NCBI GenBank assembly: GCA_034180045.1
Contig: JAXFOY010000009.1
Coordinates: forward strand, 105,494 to 169,493
DNA from: Eubacterium_B sp034180045
GTDB lineage: Bacteria; Bacillota; Clostridia; Peptostreptococcales; Anaerovoracaceae
DNA length: 64,000 nt
Direction: 5' to 3'
The notes beneath the pieces are model-generated. The model was not told the origin of the DNA, did not search any database, and saw only the letters and a program-made list of their open reading frames with translations. Made by a program: the position numbers and the translations under genes. Below, piece by piece: positions 1-8,365 of this stretch (positions are counted from its first letter, which is position 1; each line of letters opens with the position of its first letter).

Positions 1-1
1 A

Positions 2-514
2 AAGGAACTTAGAATTATAAACGGGCTTACTCAAGAGGAGCTGGCTGACAGAGCGGAGCTTTCAAAAGGCTTTATATCGCAGCTTGAACGAGATTTAACC
101 TCGCCATCAATTTCAACGCTTGAGGATATATTAAAGTGCCTTGGGATAAGCGTTTCGGATTTTTTCGCGAGCGAAAAAGACGAGCAAATTGTCTTTAGTA
201 AAGATGATTACTTCGAGAAAAACGATTTGGAAGACAATAATATCATAGAATGGATTATTCCAAATGCCCAGAAAAATGAAATGGAGCCTATTAGATTAAC
301 TATTAATCCTAACGGCAGAACATACCCGGACAACCCGCATGAAGGAGAGGAATTCGGATATGTGCTAAAGGGAAGCGTAACGATTCATCTCGGAAACAAA
401 ACATATATGGCAAAAGCGGGAGAATCGTTTTATTATACAGCAGACAAAACACATTATTTAACATCAAAAGGCGGAGCTAGACTTATTTGGGTAAGCACAC
501 CACCGAGCTTTTAG
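2..514 (+). CDS. XRE-family regulator with C-terminal cupin domain (5' truncated)
   Basis: The reading frame is open from base 2 and runs into the window edge, so the true start is missing. The visible N-terminal part is a helix-turn-helix of the XRE/PuuR type (TQEELADRAELSKGFISQLE, then a hydrophobic helix ending in GISVSDFF). After a short linker comes a cupin barrel with an HEGEEFGYVLKG motif and a PF/YYTADKTHYL stretch. This HTH-cupin layout is typical of regulators of polyamine or amino-acid uptake, where the cupin senses a small ligand. The stop lies 12 bases before potA, so it is very probably the first gene of that operon and its regulator. A TTG at 227 would give only the cupin half and is not the real start. 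Ligand identity is inferred from context only. Confidence 0.85.
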   Translation, partial: KELRIINGLTQEELADRAELSKGFISQLERDLTSPSISTLEDILKCLGISVSDFFASEKDEQIVFSKDDYFEKNDLEDNNIIEWIIPNAQKNEMEPIRLTINPNGRTYPDNPHEGEEFGYVLKGSVTIHLGNKTYMAKAGESFYYTADKTHYLTSKGGARLIWVSTPPSF

Positions 515-526
515 GAGGTAATTATT

Positions 527-1597
527 ATGGCATCTTTGATAGAGTTGAAAAATATAAGCAAATCATTTAGCGATACCACGGTATTGGATGATTTTAATTT
601 GAGCGTTAATGAAAATGAGTTTATTACATTGCTTGGTCCTTCCGGATGTGGAAAGACGACTACTCTTAGAATTGTAGGCGGATTTGAATCTCCTGATTTG
701 GGGAAAGTGTATTTTGAGGGCAAGGATATAACAAATATACCTCCTAACAAAAGGCATATAAATACTGTGTTTCAAAAATATGCGCTATTTCCACACATGA
801 ATGTAGGTGATAACATTGCTTTTGGACTCAAAATCAGCGGTAAAAGCGAACAATATATCAAGGATAAAATAAAATATGCGCTTAAGCTTGTTAATTTAGA
901 TGGATTTGAAAGGCGTAAAATTGATTCATTGTCGGGCGGGCAACAGCAAAGAATTGCTATAGCAAGAGCCATAGTAAACGAGCCTAAGGTTCTTTTGCTC
1001 GATGAACCGCTCGGCGCGCTTGACCTTAAGCTGAGACAGGATATGCAGTATGAGCTTATAAGACTCAAGAACGAGCTTGGAATTACATTTATGTATGTGA
1101 CACATGATCAGGAAGAAGCTTTGACTATGAGCGATAAGGTTGTGGTTATGAACGGCGGCTATATTCAACAGATGGGGACTCCCGAAGAAATATATAATGA
1201 GCCTGAGAACGCTTTTGTTGCAGACTTCATCGGTGACAGCAACATCTTGGATGCCGTAATGCTCGAAGATAAATTCGTAAAAATAGGCGAGACGGTTTTT
1301 GATTGCGTTGATACGGGCTTTGGAAAGAACATGCCTGTCGATGTTATGATTAGACCTGAAGACATCATCATTCGTAAGCCGGGGCAAGGAAAAATTGACG
1401 GTGTCGTAACTCATAATATTTTTATCGGTGTATATTATGAAATGGAAATCGAAGCAGGCGGATTTACGTGGCTTGCGCAAAATACAACAAGTTATGCCGT
1501 CGGTGAAGAAGTGAGCATAGATGTAATACCGTTTAATATTCAAATTATGCACAAACCGCAGAGCAAGGAAGAGGAGGCCATAGAGATAGATGTATAG
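527..1597 (+). CDS. potA: Spermidine/putrescine ABC transporter ATP-binding protein PotA
   Basis: This is the cytoplasmic ATPase that powers polyamine import through PotB/PotC. All ABC motifs are present: Walker A GPSGCGKTT near residue 38, signature LSGGQQQR near 135, Walker B VLLLDEP near 155 and a THDQEEA switch. The last about 110 residues form the TOBE regulatory domain found in PotA and MalK-type ATPases (MIRPEDIII). The start ATG follows AGGAGG by 8 bases. The 356-residue length is normal. The 3' end overlaps potB by 8 bases, indicating translational coupling. Polyamine specificity is assigned from the potABCD order and the PotD homologue. Confidence 0.93.
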   Translation: MASLIELKNISKSFSDTTVLDDFNLSVNENEFITLLGPSGCGKTTTLRIVGGFESPDLGKVYFEGKDITNIPPNKRHINTVFQKYALFPHMNVGDNIAFGLKISGKSEQYIKDKIKYALKLVNLDGFERRKIDSLSGGQQQRIAIARAIVNEPKVLLLDEPLGALDLKLRQDMQYELIRLKNELGITFMYVTHDQEEALTMSDKVVVMNGGYIQQMGTPEEIYNEPENAFVADFIGDSNILDAVMLEDKFVKIGETVFDCVDTGFGKNMPVDVMIRPEDIIIRKPGQGKIDGVVTHNIFIGVYYEMEIEAGGFTWLAQNTTSYAVGEEVSIDVIPFNIQIMHKPQSKEEEAIEIDV

Positions 1598-2402
1598 AAA
1601 ACCGTTTGCCATCCCTTTTATCATTTGGATTTTAATAGGCACCATAATTCCGGTAGGAGTAATTGCATTTTACGGGTTTACGGACAGAAGCGGTACTTTC
1701 ACCTTTGATAATGTAGTCGGCATATTGTCGGCAGAGCATGCTAAAGCTCTTTGGATGTCATTGCTTCTTGCTTTTATAAGCACTTTAGTTTGCTTGCTTA
1801 TCGCTTTACCGCTTGCTTTAATTTTGAGAAAAAGTAGGCTGAGCAACAAAGGTTTTCTATTGTTTGTCTTCATCTTACCTATGTGGATGAACTTTTTGCT
1901 CAGAACGATGGCATGGCAGGTACTGCTTGAAAGAGGCGGACTGATTAACAACTTCCTGGAAAATATAGGCATGCCTCAGCTACAGATTATCAACACGCCT
2001 GTAGCGATTGTTCTTGGAATGGTATATGATTTTTTACCGTTTATGGTTTTACCTGTCTATAATTCTATGATTAAAATTGAAGATGCCGTGATTGAAGCTG
2101 CATATGATCTGGGTGCTACCGGCGGAAAGGTATTTAGGGATATAATTTTACCTCTCTCAGTGCCGGGCATTGCCAGCGGAATTACCATGGTATTTGTACC
2201 TGCGTTAACGACATTTGCGATTTCAAACATGCTTGGCGGAGGGAAAATATATCTTATAGGAAATATTATTGAGCAGGAATTTACCACTACTGCAAATTGG
2301 AATCTAGGTTCGGGGCTTTCTCTTGTAATGATGATATTTATTCTAATCAGCATGGCATTTATGTCGAAGCTTGATAAGGATGGGGAGGGAGCGCTGATAT
2401 GA
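1590..2402 (+). CDS. potB: Polyamine ABC transporter permease PotB
   Basis: A 270-residue inner-membrane permease with about six hydrophobic helices, beginning with a segment around residues 9-27. The conserved cytoplasmic loop that docks on the ATPase is visible as EAAYDLGATGGKVFRDIILPLSVPGI near residues 168-193. It overlaps potA (8 bases) and potC (ATGA), so the three are translated as one coupled unit. The short N-terminus is like that of Firmicutes PotB proteins. Confidence 0.92.
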   Translation: MYRKPFAIPFIIWILIGTIIPVGVIAFYGFTDRSGTFTFDNVVGILSAEHAKALWMSLLLAFISTLVCLLIALPLALILRKSRLSNKGFLLFVFILPMWMNFLLRTMAWQVLLERGGLINNFLENIGMPQLQIINTPVAIVLGMVYDFLPFMVLPVYNSMIKIEDAVIEAAYDLGATGGKVFRDIILPLSVPGIASGITMVFVPALTTFAISNMLGGGKIYLIGNIIEQEFTTTANWNLGSGLSLVMMIFILISMAFMSKLDKDGEGALI

Positions 2403-3178
2403 AAAAGATAGGTAGCGGTATATATTTGGCTGTTATTTTGATGTTCCTTTATATGCCGATTCTTACACTTGCCGTTTTTTCTTTCAACAAAGGAAAGACC
2501 ATGGCGGTCTGGTCAGGCTTTTCGTTTAGATGGTATAGGGAGATGATTGAAAATGAACAGATAACAGAAGCTATAAAGAACACTTTTTCGATTGCTCTTG
2601 TCGCAGCTGTCATTTCGACTATAATCGGTACTTTCGCCTGTCTTGGCATAAATAATATGAGGAAAAGAACACAAAACGCAATCTTGGGATTGAATAATAT
2701 TCCTCTTTTGAATGCCGATATCGTCATAGGTATATCTTTGATGATGACATTTTTGGTATTTAAGATTGACTTATCATGGATAACGGTTTTGCTGTCACAT
2801 ATAACCTTTTGCATACCATATGTAATATTATCGGTATTACCAAAGATAAAGCAGCTTAGCTCAAGTACGTATGAAGCGGCGTTGGATTTAGGTGCAAGTC
2901 CGGGATATGCTTTTTATAAGGTGGTTATGCCCGAAATTTGGCCGGGTATAATCTCGGGTTTTCTACTGTCGTTTACAATGTCTGTAGATGATTTCGTCAT
3001 CACGCATTTTACAAGGGGAGCCGGCATAAATACCATATCAACGCTGATATACAGCCAGGTTAAGGTGGGAATAAGACCGACTTTATTTGCTCTTTCAACC
3101 ATAATCTTCTTGGTTGTATTGGCAGTACTTATCACATCAAATGTCTTATCAGAAATTAAGGAGGGACCGAAAAAATGA
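2399..3178 (+). CDS. potC: Polyamine ABC transporter permease PotC
   Basis: Second permease subunit, 259 residues, about six transmembrane helices. The EAA loop reads EAALDLGASPGYAFYKVVMPEI near residues 160-181. It pairs with PotB to make the channel. Its ATG overlaps the potB stop (ATGA) and its own stop overlaps the potD start in the same way, so it is inside a tightly coupled operon. Confidence 0.92.
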   Translation: MKKIGSGIYLAVILMFLYMPILTLAVFSFNKGKTMAVWSGFSFRWYREMIENEQITEAIKNTFSIALVAAVISTIIGTFACLGINNMRKRTQNAILGLNNIPLLNADIVIGISLMMTFLVFKIDLSWITVLLSHITFCIPYVILSVLPKIKQLSSSTYEAALDLGASPGYAFYKVVMPEIWPGIISGFLLSFTMSVDDFVITHFTRGAGINTISTLIYSQVKVGIRPTLFALSTIIFLVVLAVLITSNVLSEIKEGPKK

Positions 3179-4248
3179 AAAAATTTTTAGTTGTTATCTC
3201 TCTGTTTTTTTTGCTCGGGGCTTTGCTGATGCTTACAGGCTGTCAATCGGATTCAAGTAGTGAAAAAGCAGATTCAAAGACGCTTAAAGTGTATAATTTC
3301 GGTGACTATTTGGACCCGGATTTGGTGGAACGGTTCGAAGAAGAATACGGCATCAAGGTAGTTATTGACAGCTTTGATACGAACGAGGAAATGTATCCTG
3401 TCATATCAAAAGGAACGGTCAAATATGATGTTATCTGCGCGTCTGATTACATGATACAAAAGCTTATAGAAGAAAAGCTGCTGGCAAAACTGGATTATGA
3501 CAATCTGCCCAATCTTAAAAATATTGAGCCTAAGTATATGGAAATTGCAAGCAAGTTTGACAAAAACAACGAATATGCAATACCTCATACTTGGGGAACT
3601 TTGGGAATTATATATAATACCAAAAAGATTAAAAAAGGTGAGATAACATCATGGAACGACCTTTGGAATAAAAAGTACGATCAGCAAATAGTTATGCCGG
3701 ACAGCATGAGAGACACCTTTGCTATAGCGCTAAAAGCAAAGGGCTACTCGCTTAACACAAAGAACGAGAAAGAGCTCGAAGAGGCGATAAGATATTTAGA
3801 AGAGCAAAAACCGCTTGTCTATAAGTATGCTAATGACTCTGCAAGGGATTTGGCTATAGGTGAGTCGACGGATATAGCTGTGGTATGGAATGGAGAAGTT
3901 TTGTACTCTCAAGAAGAAAATGAGAATCTTGAATTTGTTATACCTAAGGAAGGCAGTGAGGAATTCATGGATCTTTGGGCAATTCCGAAAAATGCGGAGA
4001 ATAAAACGAACGCGGAAAAATGGATGGACTTTATGATGCGCCGGGATGTCGCCCTTAAAAACTATGAATATTTAACATATTCCATACCTAACAAGGAAGT
4101 TATAAAGAGCGTGGGGGAAGATGAGGAAGTAAAAAAATATATATTCCCGGACGAAAAAATTTTGGAACGGTGTGAACCGTTGGAAAGTTTGGGATATAAG
4201 TATGACGATATATATAACAAATATTGGAAGCAGTTCAAATCAAAATAG
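3175..4248 (+). CDS. potD: Spermidine/putrescine-binding lipoprotein PotD
   Basis: Extracellular polyamine-binding protein, 357 residues. It has a lipoprotein signal peptide (MKKFLVVIS... with lipobox LTGC, cysteine near residue 23), so in a single-membrane cell it is lipid-anchored outside next to PotBC. The mature part starts with KTLKVYNFGDYLDPDLVERFEEEYG, the classic PotD/PotF fold start, and keeps aromatic ligand-pocket positions such as HTWGTLGI and AVVWNGEV. The ribosome site is GGAGGGA inside the end of potC. No clear terminator follows in the 61-base gap to the next gene. Confidence 0.93.
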   Translation: MKKFLVVISLFFLLGALLMLTGCQSDSSSEKADSKTLKVYNFGDYLDPDLVERFEEEYGIKVVIDSFDTNEEMYPVISKGTVKYDVICASDYMIQKLIEEKLLAKLDYDNLPNLKNIEPKYMEIASKFDKNNEYAIPHTWGTLGIIYNTKKIKKGEITSWNDLWNKKYDQQIVMPDSMRDTFAIALKAKGYSLNTKNEKELEEAIRYLEEQKPLVYKYANDSARDLAIGESTDIAVVWNGEVLYSQEENENLEFVIPKEGSEEFMDLWAIPKNAENKTNAEKWMDFMMRRDVALKNYEYLTYSIPNKEVIKSVGEDEEVKKYIFPDEKILERCEPLESLGYKYDDIYNKYWKQFKSK

Positions 4249-4309
4249 TTATGCGCAATGCGGAAAGCTGAAAAAGATTAACCAATTTTGATGATTTCAA
4301 GGAGCAGAT

Positions 4310-5167
4310 ATGTTCGGTTATATGACGGCGTTAAGAGATGAACTCAAAGTTCGTGAGCTAAATCTATATAAGGGATACTATTGTGGGATTTGCAAGTCAA
4401 TAGGAAGGCGTTACGGTCAGATGCCTCGTCTTGTACTAAGTTATGATGCGGTATTGCTCGCTCTAATACTTGATTCTCTCGAAAGCGATGCGGAAAACAT
4501 AAGAGATGAACACTGCATTGTACACCATATAAAGAAAAATCCCGTTGTAAGTGAATCGAGTGCCATAGACTATGCTGCGGACATGATGCTAATTACTGCA
4601 TATCACAAGTTTAGCGATGACATTTCCGATGAAAATTCCATTCGCGGCAAGATTATGAAGTTGGTATTAAGACCTGCATATAGCAAGCTTGAAAGAAAAT
4701 ATAAAAACATATGTGAAGCTATAAAGCTCGCATTGAAGGAACTTCACGCTCTTGAAAAAGAAAAGTCGCCAAGCGTAGATTTAACGGCAATGGCATCTGC
4801 GAAAGCGTTAAAAGTTATCTTTACGGGATATGTAAAAGATGACCTTGTAAACAAAATTTTATCTGAAATCGGCAATAATTTGGGGAAATGGGTGTATTTG
4901 GTGGACGCTTTAGATGATTTTGATGAAGATTGCAAAAATGGGGTGTACAATCCATTGGTTTATAGGCATAATAAAAAAGAAGGTCTAGAACCTCTGCTTT
5001 ATAACTATCTTTCTATGGCGGCATCTTCTTTGGATCTTCTTGATATAAAGAAGAATGAGTCATTGATAAAAAATATTTTTATGTTGGGAATGAGATCGAG
5101 AACGGACAGTTTACTCGCAGATACAGATAATACAGGGAATGGAGAATCAAATGAAGGATCCTTATGA
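4310..5167 (+). CDS. DUF5685 family protein
   Basis: A 285-residue, mostly helical protein starting 11 bases after AAGGAG. It has a cysteine pair near the N-terminus (YYCGICKSIGRRYG, residues 24-37), further Cys/His residues in CIVHHIKKNP, and an acidic LVDALDDFDEDCKNGVYNPLV motif near residue 206. These match my memory of the clostridial DUF5685 family, whose function is unknown. It overlaps the next gene (DnaJ domain) by 17 bases, and this pairing suggests a shared role, perhaps in protein folding or metal handling. No signal peptide is evident. Confidence 0.7.
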   Translation: MFGYMTALRDELKVRELNLYKGYYCGICKSIGRRYGQMPRLVLSYDAVLLALILDSLESDAENIRDEHCIVHHIKKNPVVSESSAIDYAADMMLITAYHKFSDDISDENSIRGKIMKLVLRPAYSKLERKYKNICEAIKLALKELHALEKEKSPSVDLTAMASAKALKVIFTGYVKDDLVNKILSEIGNNLGKWVYLVDALDDFDEDCKNGVYNPLVYRHNKKEGLEPLLYNYLSMAASSLDLLDIKKNESLIKNIFMLGMRSRTDSLLADTDNTGNGESNEGSL

Positions 5168-5750
5168 AATTCTTGGAGTTAAGCCGGGAGCAAGCGATGA
5201 TGATATAAAGTCAGCATATCATAGACTGGTAAAAAAATATCATCCGGACAAGTATCAAAATAACCCTTTGGCCGATTTAGCAGAAGAAAAGCTTAGAGAA
5301 GTAAACGAGGCATACGATATGCTCAGTCAAAAAAGCAACGCAAATACAAATAGCTATGGCGGAGGGTATAGTGACCCTTCTTCATATACCTATTCCGGGG
5401 GAAGCGCGGGGACAGAGTATATGGCTATTCGTGCGGCACTTGACAGGGGAGAACTGGCAAGAGCTGAGCAAATGCTGATAAATTGCAAGTCAAGAGATGC
5501 TCAGTGGTTTTTTTTGAGCGGTGTGCTTTCTTATCGCAAGGGTTATATAGATGACGGCATAAGCAATGTGAGGCGCGCAATGGAAATGCAGCCGGGAAAT
5601 GCCGAATTCAGACAGGTTTACCAGCGCATGATTAATCAAAGTGCAAGTTACAGAAGCTATGGAGACAGCAGAGGCTATAATGATTCAAGTGAATGCGGTT
5701 CATGTTTATCTTGTCTGTGTCTGACGAGCATTTGTTCACCGTGTTGCTGA
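5151..5750 (+). CDS. DnaJ-domain protein with cysteine-rich tail
   Basis: A 199-residue J-domain protein. Residues 1-60 are a J domain (DPYEILGVKPGASDDDIKSAY) with the HPD tripeptide that stimulates DnaK. Next is a Gly/Ser/Tyr-rich linker (SYGGGYSDPSS), then a TPR-like helical region of about 80 residues (RAEQMLINCKSRDAQWFFLSGVL, GNAEF) and a short cysteine-rich end (CGSCLSCLCLTSICSPCC). The start chosen is ATG 5151, 6 bases after GGAG; an ATG at 5139 has no ribosome site. It lacks the zinc fingers of real DnaJ, so it is a specialised co-chaperone. It is coupled to the DUF5685 gene and ended by a strong terminator. Confidence 0.82.
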   Translation: MKDPYEILGVKPGASDDDIKSAYHRLVKKYHPDKYQNNPLADLAEEKLREVNEAYDMLSQKSNANTNSYGGGYSDPSSYTYSGGSAGTEYMAIRAALDRGELARAEQMLINCKSRDAQWFFLSGVLSYRKGYIDDGISNVRRAMEMQPGNAEFRQVYQRMINQSASYRSYGDSRGYNDSSECGSCLSCLCLTSICSPCC

Positions 5751-5771
5751 TAAGACATTAAAGAAAAAAAC

Positions 5772-5794
5772 AAGGGACCTATTTCGGGTCCCTT
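5772..5794. terminator. Bidirectional intrinsic terminator
   Basis: Perfect 8-bp stem AAGGGACC/GGTCCCTT with a 7-base loop, an A-tract on the left and T-rich sequence on the right. It lies between the convergent DnaJ-domain and desulfhydrase-like genes. Confidence 0.85.
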
Positions 5795-5821
5795 ATCCTT
5801 TGTTTGACTCAATTATATATT

Positions 5822-6850
5822 TTATATTATATGAATATATTTTTCCAATTCTTTTTCAAATTCTACGCGGTGATGTTTTGTATAGATTCCGGGTATTCCG
5901 CCGCTGTGGAGCATCACAACGGTTTCACCTTTGGCGATTTCTCCCTTTTCTACCATTTCCTTGATGCCGGCGAAAGTTTTGCCCGTGTAGCAAGGGTCCA
6001 TGATAATTCCTTCTTTTCTACCAAGATAGTAGATTGATTCGCGAACTTCTTTACTAGGATTGTTGTATGCGCCTCTGTGATAATCACAGGTCATATCAAA
6101 ATCACTTTCCTTTGCTTCAAACTTCAGTCCGAATTCTTCTTTACAACTGTTATAATACTCTATTGCAGTTTTTTCTATGCCGTCCGGGAAAGGCTCTATT
6201 GCTATTCCCGTCAGTCTAAAATCAAGATTTTCATTTTTTTGACCGGCAAAAAGACCCATATATGTGCCCATGCTTCCTACTGTGGTGATAACGCGAACAT
6301 CGCTTAAACTCATTTCTTTTAGCTGCTTATCAAGTTCAAGCGCACAGTCGTAGTATCCCAGCATACCTATGTTGCTCGAGCCGCCGGTGCAAATGAAATA
6401 GACCTTTTCTCCCTTTGCTTCCCATTCTTCGGTAACTTTCGCAAAAGCTTCGTTTGCAAGTTCCTGCTTTGTTCTCGTGCCGTCATTATGAACAAGGTAT
6501 ACGGGGCAGCCCATAATTCCGTCAAGAATAAGGTTTGCAGATATTTCACCGGGATATTCATCAACAGCGACGATGGCAACTTTTAGACCGAAATGGCTTG
6601 CAGATGCCGCTGTAAGTCGCCCGTGATTTGTCTGTGCACCGCCTGTTGTAAGGAGCATTGTAGCACCTTTGTCCATGGCATCCTTGATTAGGTATTCCAG
6701 CTTGCGCAGTTTGTTTCCACCTGTTCCCAGACAGGTCATATCATCCCTTTTTAGATAAAGCTCAATTCCTAAATCTTTTGAAACATTCGCAAGATATGAA
6801 ATTGGAGTTGGGTTCATTAGGATATTTACTTTGTCATGTCCGTATAGCAT
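5822..6850 (-). CDS. D-cysteine desulfhydrase / ACC deaminase family PLP enzyme
   Basis: Cytoplasmic pyridoxal-phosphate enzyme of the fold-type II ACC deaminase/D-cysteine desulfhydrase family, 342 residues. The PLP lysine is in GTGGNKLRKLEYL near residue 50, preceded by YLKRDDMTCLG. Other family signatures are LLTTGGAQTNHGR, the phosphate-binding loop ICTGGSSNIGMLGYY and a C-terminal VVMLHSGGIPG. D-cysteine desulfhydrase releases sulfide, pyruvate and ammonia; cysteate sulfo-lyase and related enzymes share this fold, so the substrate is not certain. The start is preceded by AAGGAG. It is a single-gene unit convergent with the DnaJ-domain gene. Confidence 0.82.
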   Translation of the reverse strand: MLYGHDKVNILMNPTPISYLANVSKDLGIELYLKRDDMTCLGTGGNKLRKLEYLIKDAMDKGATMLLTTGGAQTNHGRLTAASASHFGLKVAIVAVDEYPGEISANLILDGIMGCPVYLVHNDGTRTKQELANEAFAKVTEEWEAKGEKVYFICTGGSSNIGMLGYYDCALELDKQLKEMSLSDVRVITTVGSMGTYMGLFAGQKNENLDFRLTGIAIEPFPDGIEKTAIEYYNSCKEEFGLKFEAKESDFDMTCDYHRGAYNNPSKEVRESIYYLGRKEGIIMDPCYTGKTFAGIKEMVEKGEIAKGETVVMLHSGGIPGIYTKHHRVEFEKELEKYIHII

Positions 6851-6966
6851 AGCTTATGCTCCTTTCAAAATTTATAATAATTTACAAGTAAATAATATCA
6901 TAATTCAAATACAAAGTCATCTTCTATCGCAAATGTAAGCTATGAGAAACTTAAGAATTCTGCATC

Positions 6967-6996
6967 TTGATATTCACAGCAATAAAGGTGTATTAT
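6967..6996 (+). promoter_or_regulatory. Probable promoter of malic enzyme gene
   Basis: TTGATA (-35), 18-base spacer, TATTAT (-10), 57 bases before the malic enzyme start. The rest of the 202-base divergent gap is AT-rich with nothing else recognisable. Confidence 0.55.
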
Positions 6997-7052
6997 TAAA
7001 TGTACGCTTTTTATCATAAAGAGGTTTATGTGGATTTAGAAAGGATTTTATA

Positions 7053-8219
7053 ATGGACAACAAAGTATCAAAGAAACAAATTGCTTTAGATGCACATGCA
7101 AAGTGGCGCGGAAAGCTTGAAATAAATTGCAAAGCAAAAATTACAAACAGTGAAGAATTATCCGTAGCGTATACTCCCGGTGTTGCCGAGCCGTGTATTG
7201 AAATTGCTGAAGATGAATCACTCGCATATAAATACACAGGTAAGGGGAACCTTGTAGCCGTCATCACGGACGGTACGGCTGTACTTGGACTTGGCGACAT
7301 AGGACCTATGGCAGCGATGCCGGTAATGGAGGGCAAGTGCGCGTTATTTAAGACATTTGCGGGGATAGACGCATTTCCTATATGTTTAGATTGTAAGGAT
7401 ACAGACGAAATAGTAAAAACCATATATAATATATCAAAGAGTTTTGGCGGTATTAATCTAGAGGATATTAGCGCACCAAGATGTTTTGAGATTGAACGCA
7501 GGTTAATTGAAATGTGTGATATTCCGGTATTTCATGACGACCAGCACGGAACGGCGATTATCACATGCGCAGGACTGTTAAACGCAGTAAAATTTACAAA
7601 GAAAAAAATGGGAGAACTGAAAATTGTCATAAGCGGCGCAGGGTCTGCAGGCATTTCTATTGCTAAGATGATATTAAGAATGGGTTTTGGCGATATAATT
7701 TTATGCGGAAGCAAAGGAACCATTTATGAAGGTGCTCCTAATATCAATTCTGAACAGCAAAAAATCGCGGCGCTTACAAACAAGTCAAAGCTGGTAGGCA
7801 GTTTAGAGGATGCGATGAGAGGTGCAGATATTTTTATCGGTGTCTCAAAGCCGGGTATTGTAACGGAGGAGATGATTTCGAGCATGGCAAAGAATCCTAT
7901 TGTATTTGCCATGGCGAATCCTATTCCGGAAATTATGCCGGATTTGGCGAAAAAAGCGGGAGCAGCTGTCGTGGGCACCGGAAGGTCGGATTTCCCTAAC
8001 CAGGTAAATAATGTATTGGCTTTTCCGGGTATATTTAGAGGTGCGCTTGATTGTGGGGCACGAAAGATAAGTGAAGAGATGAAAGAAGCTGCGGCAAGAG
8101 CTATTGCAGCGGTTATATCCGATGAGGAACTTACAGCTGATTATGTTCTGCCGAACGCCTTTGATGAAAATGTATCCAAGGCAGTAGCAAAAGCAGTAAT
8201 GGATGTTGTTCAAAAATAA
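7053..8219 (+). CDS. NAD(P)-dependent malic enzyme (oxaloacetate-decarboxylating)
   Basis: Converts malate to pyruvate and CO2 with reduction of NAD(P). At 388 residues it is the short bacterial form without a phosphotransacetylase domain. Visible signatures: SVAYTPGVAEPC near residue 37, catalytic-region GPMAAMPVMEGKCALFK, metal-site FEIERRL and PVFHDDQHGTA near residue 155, and the nucleotide-binding GAGSAGISIAKMI near 193. The start follows GAAAGGA. It is a single transcription unit with its own promoter and terminator. Co-factor preference cannot be read from the sequence with confidence. Confidence 0.92.
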   Translation: MDNKVSKKQIALDAHAKWRGKLEINCKAKITNSEELSVAYTPGVAEPCIEIAEDESLAYKYTGKGNLVAVITDGTAVLGLGDIGPMAAMPVMEGKCALFKTFAGIDAFPICLDCKDTDEIVKTIYNISKSFGGINLEDISAPRCFEIERRLIEMCDIPVFHDDQHGTAIITCAGLLNAVKFTKKKMGELKIVISGAGSAGISIAKMILRMGFGDIILCGSKGTIYEGAPNINSEQQKIAALTNKSKLVGSLEDAMRGADIFIGVSKPGIVTEEMISSMAKNPIVFAMANPIPEIMPDLAKKAGAAVVGTGRSDFPNQVNNVLAFPGIFRGALDCGARKISEEMKEAAARAIAAVISDEELTADYVLPNAFDENVSKAVAKAVMDVVQK

Positions 8220-8257
8220 GCTGAAAATATCAAGATGTAAAATAAATTTGGTAATTA

Positions 8258-8292
8258 AAAATTGAAGCGGGGTATCTTTGCTTCAATTTTTT
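8258..8292 (+). terminator. Intrinsic terminator of malic enzyme gene
   Basis: 11-bp stem AAAATTGAAGC/GCTTCAATTTT with an 11-base loop, ending in a T-run. Confidence 0.82.
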
Positions 8293-8300
8293 AACAAAAT

Positions 8301-8322
8301 ACAGCAGCTGTGAAGCTGCTGT
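8301..8322 (-). terminator. Hairpin, probable terminator of the transglutaminase-like gene
   Basis: Perfect 9-bp stem ACAGCAGCT/AGCTGCTGT with GTGA loop. Read on the minus strand it is followed by ATTTTGTTAAAAAATT, so it best serves the convergent minus-strand gene. Confidence 0.6.
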
Positions 8323-8365
8323 ATAAATCTTAATTATTTACGGGATTTGAAATCGCGATTTAACT

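Noticed and set aside
926..1645. 239-residue minus-strand frame
   Set aside because: It is antisense to potA, with no ribosome site and no recognisable protein features.
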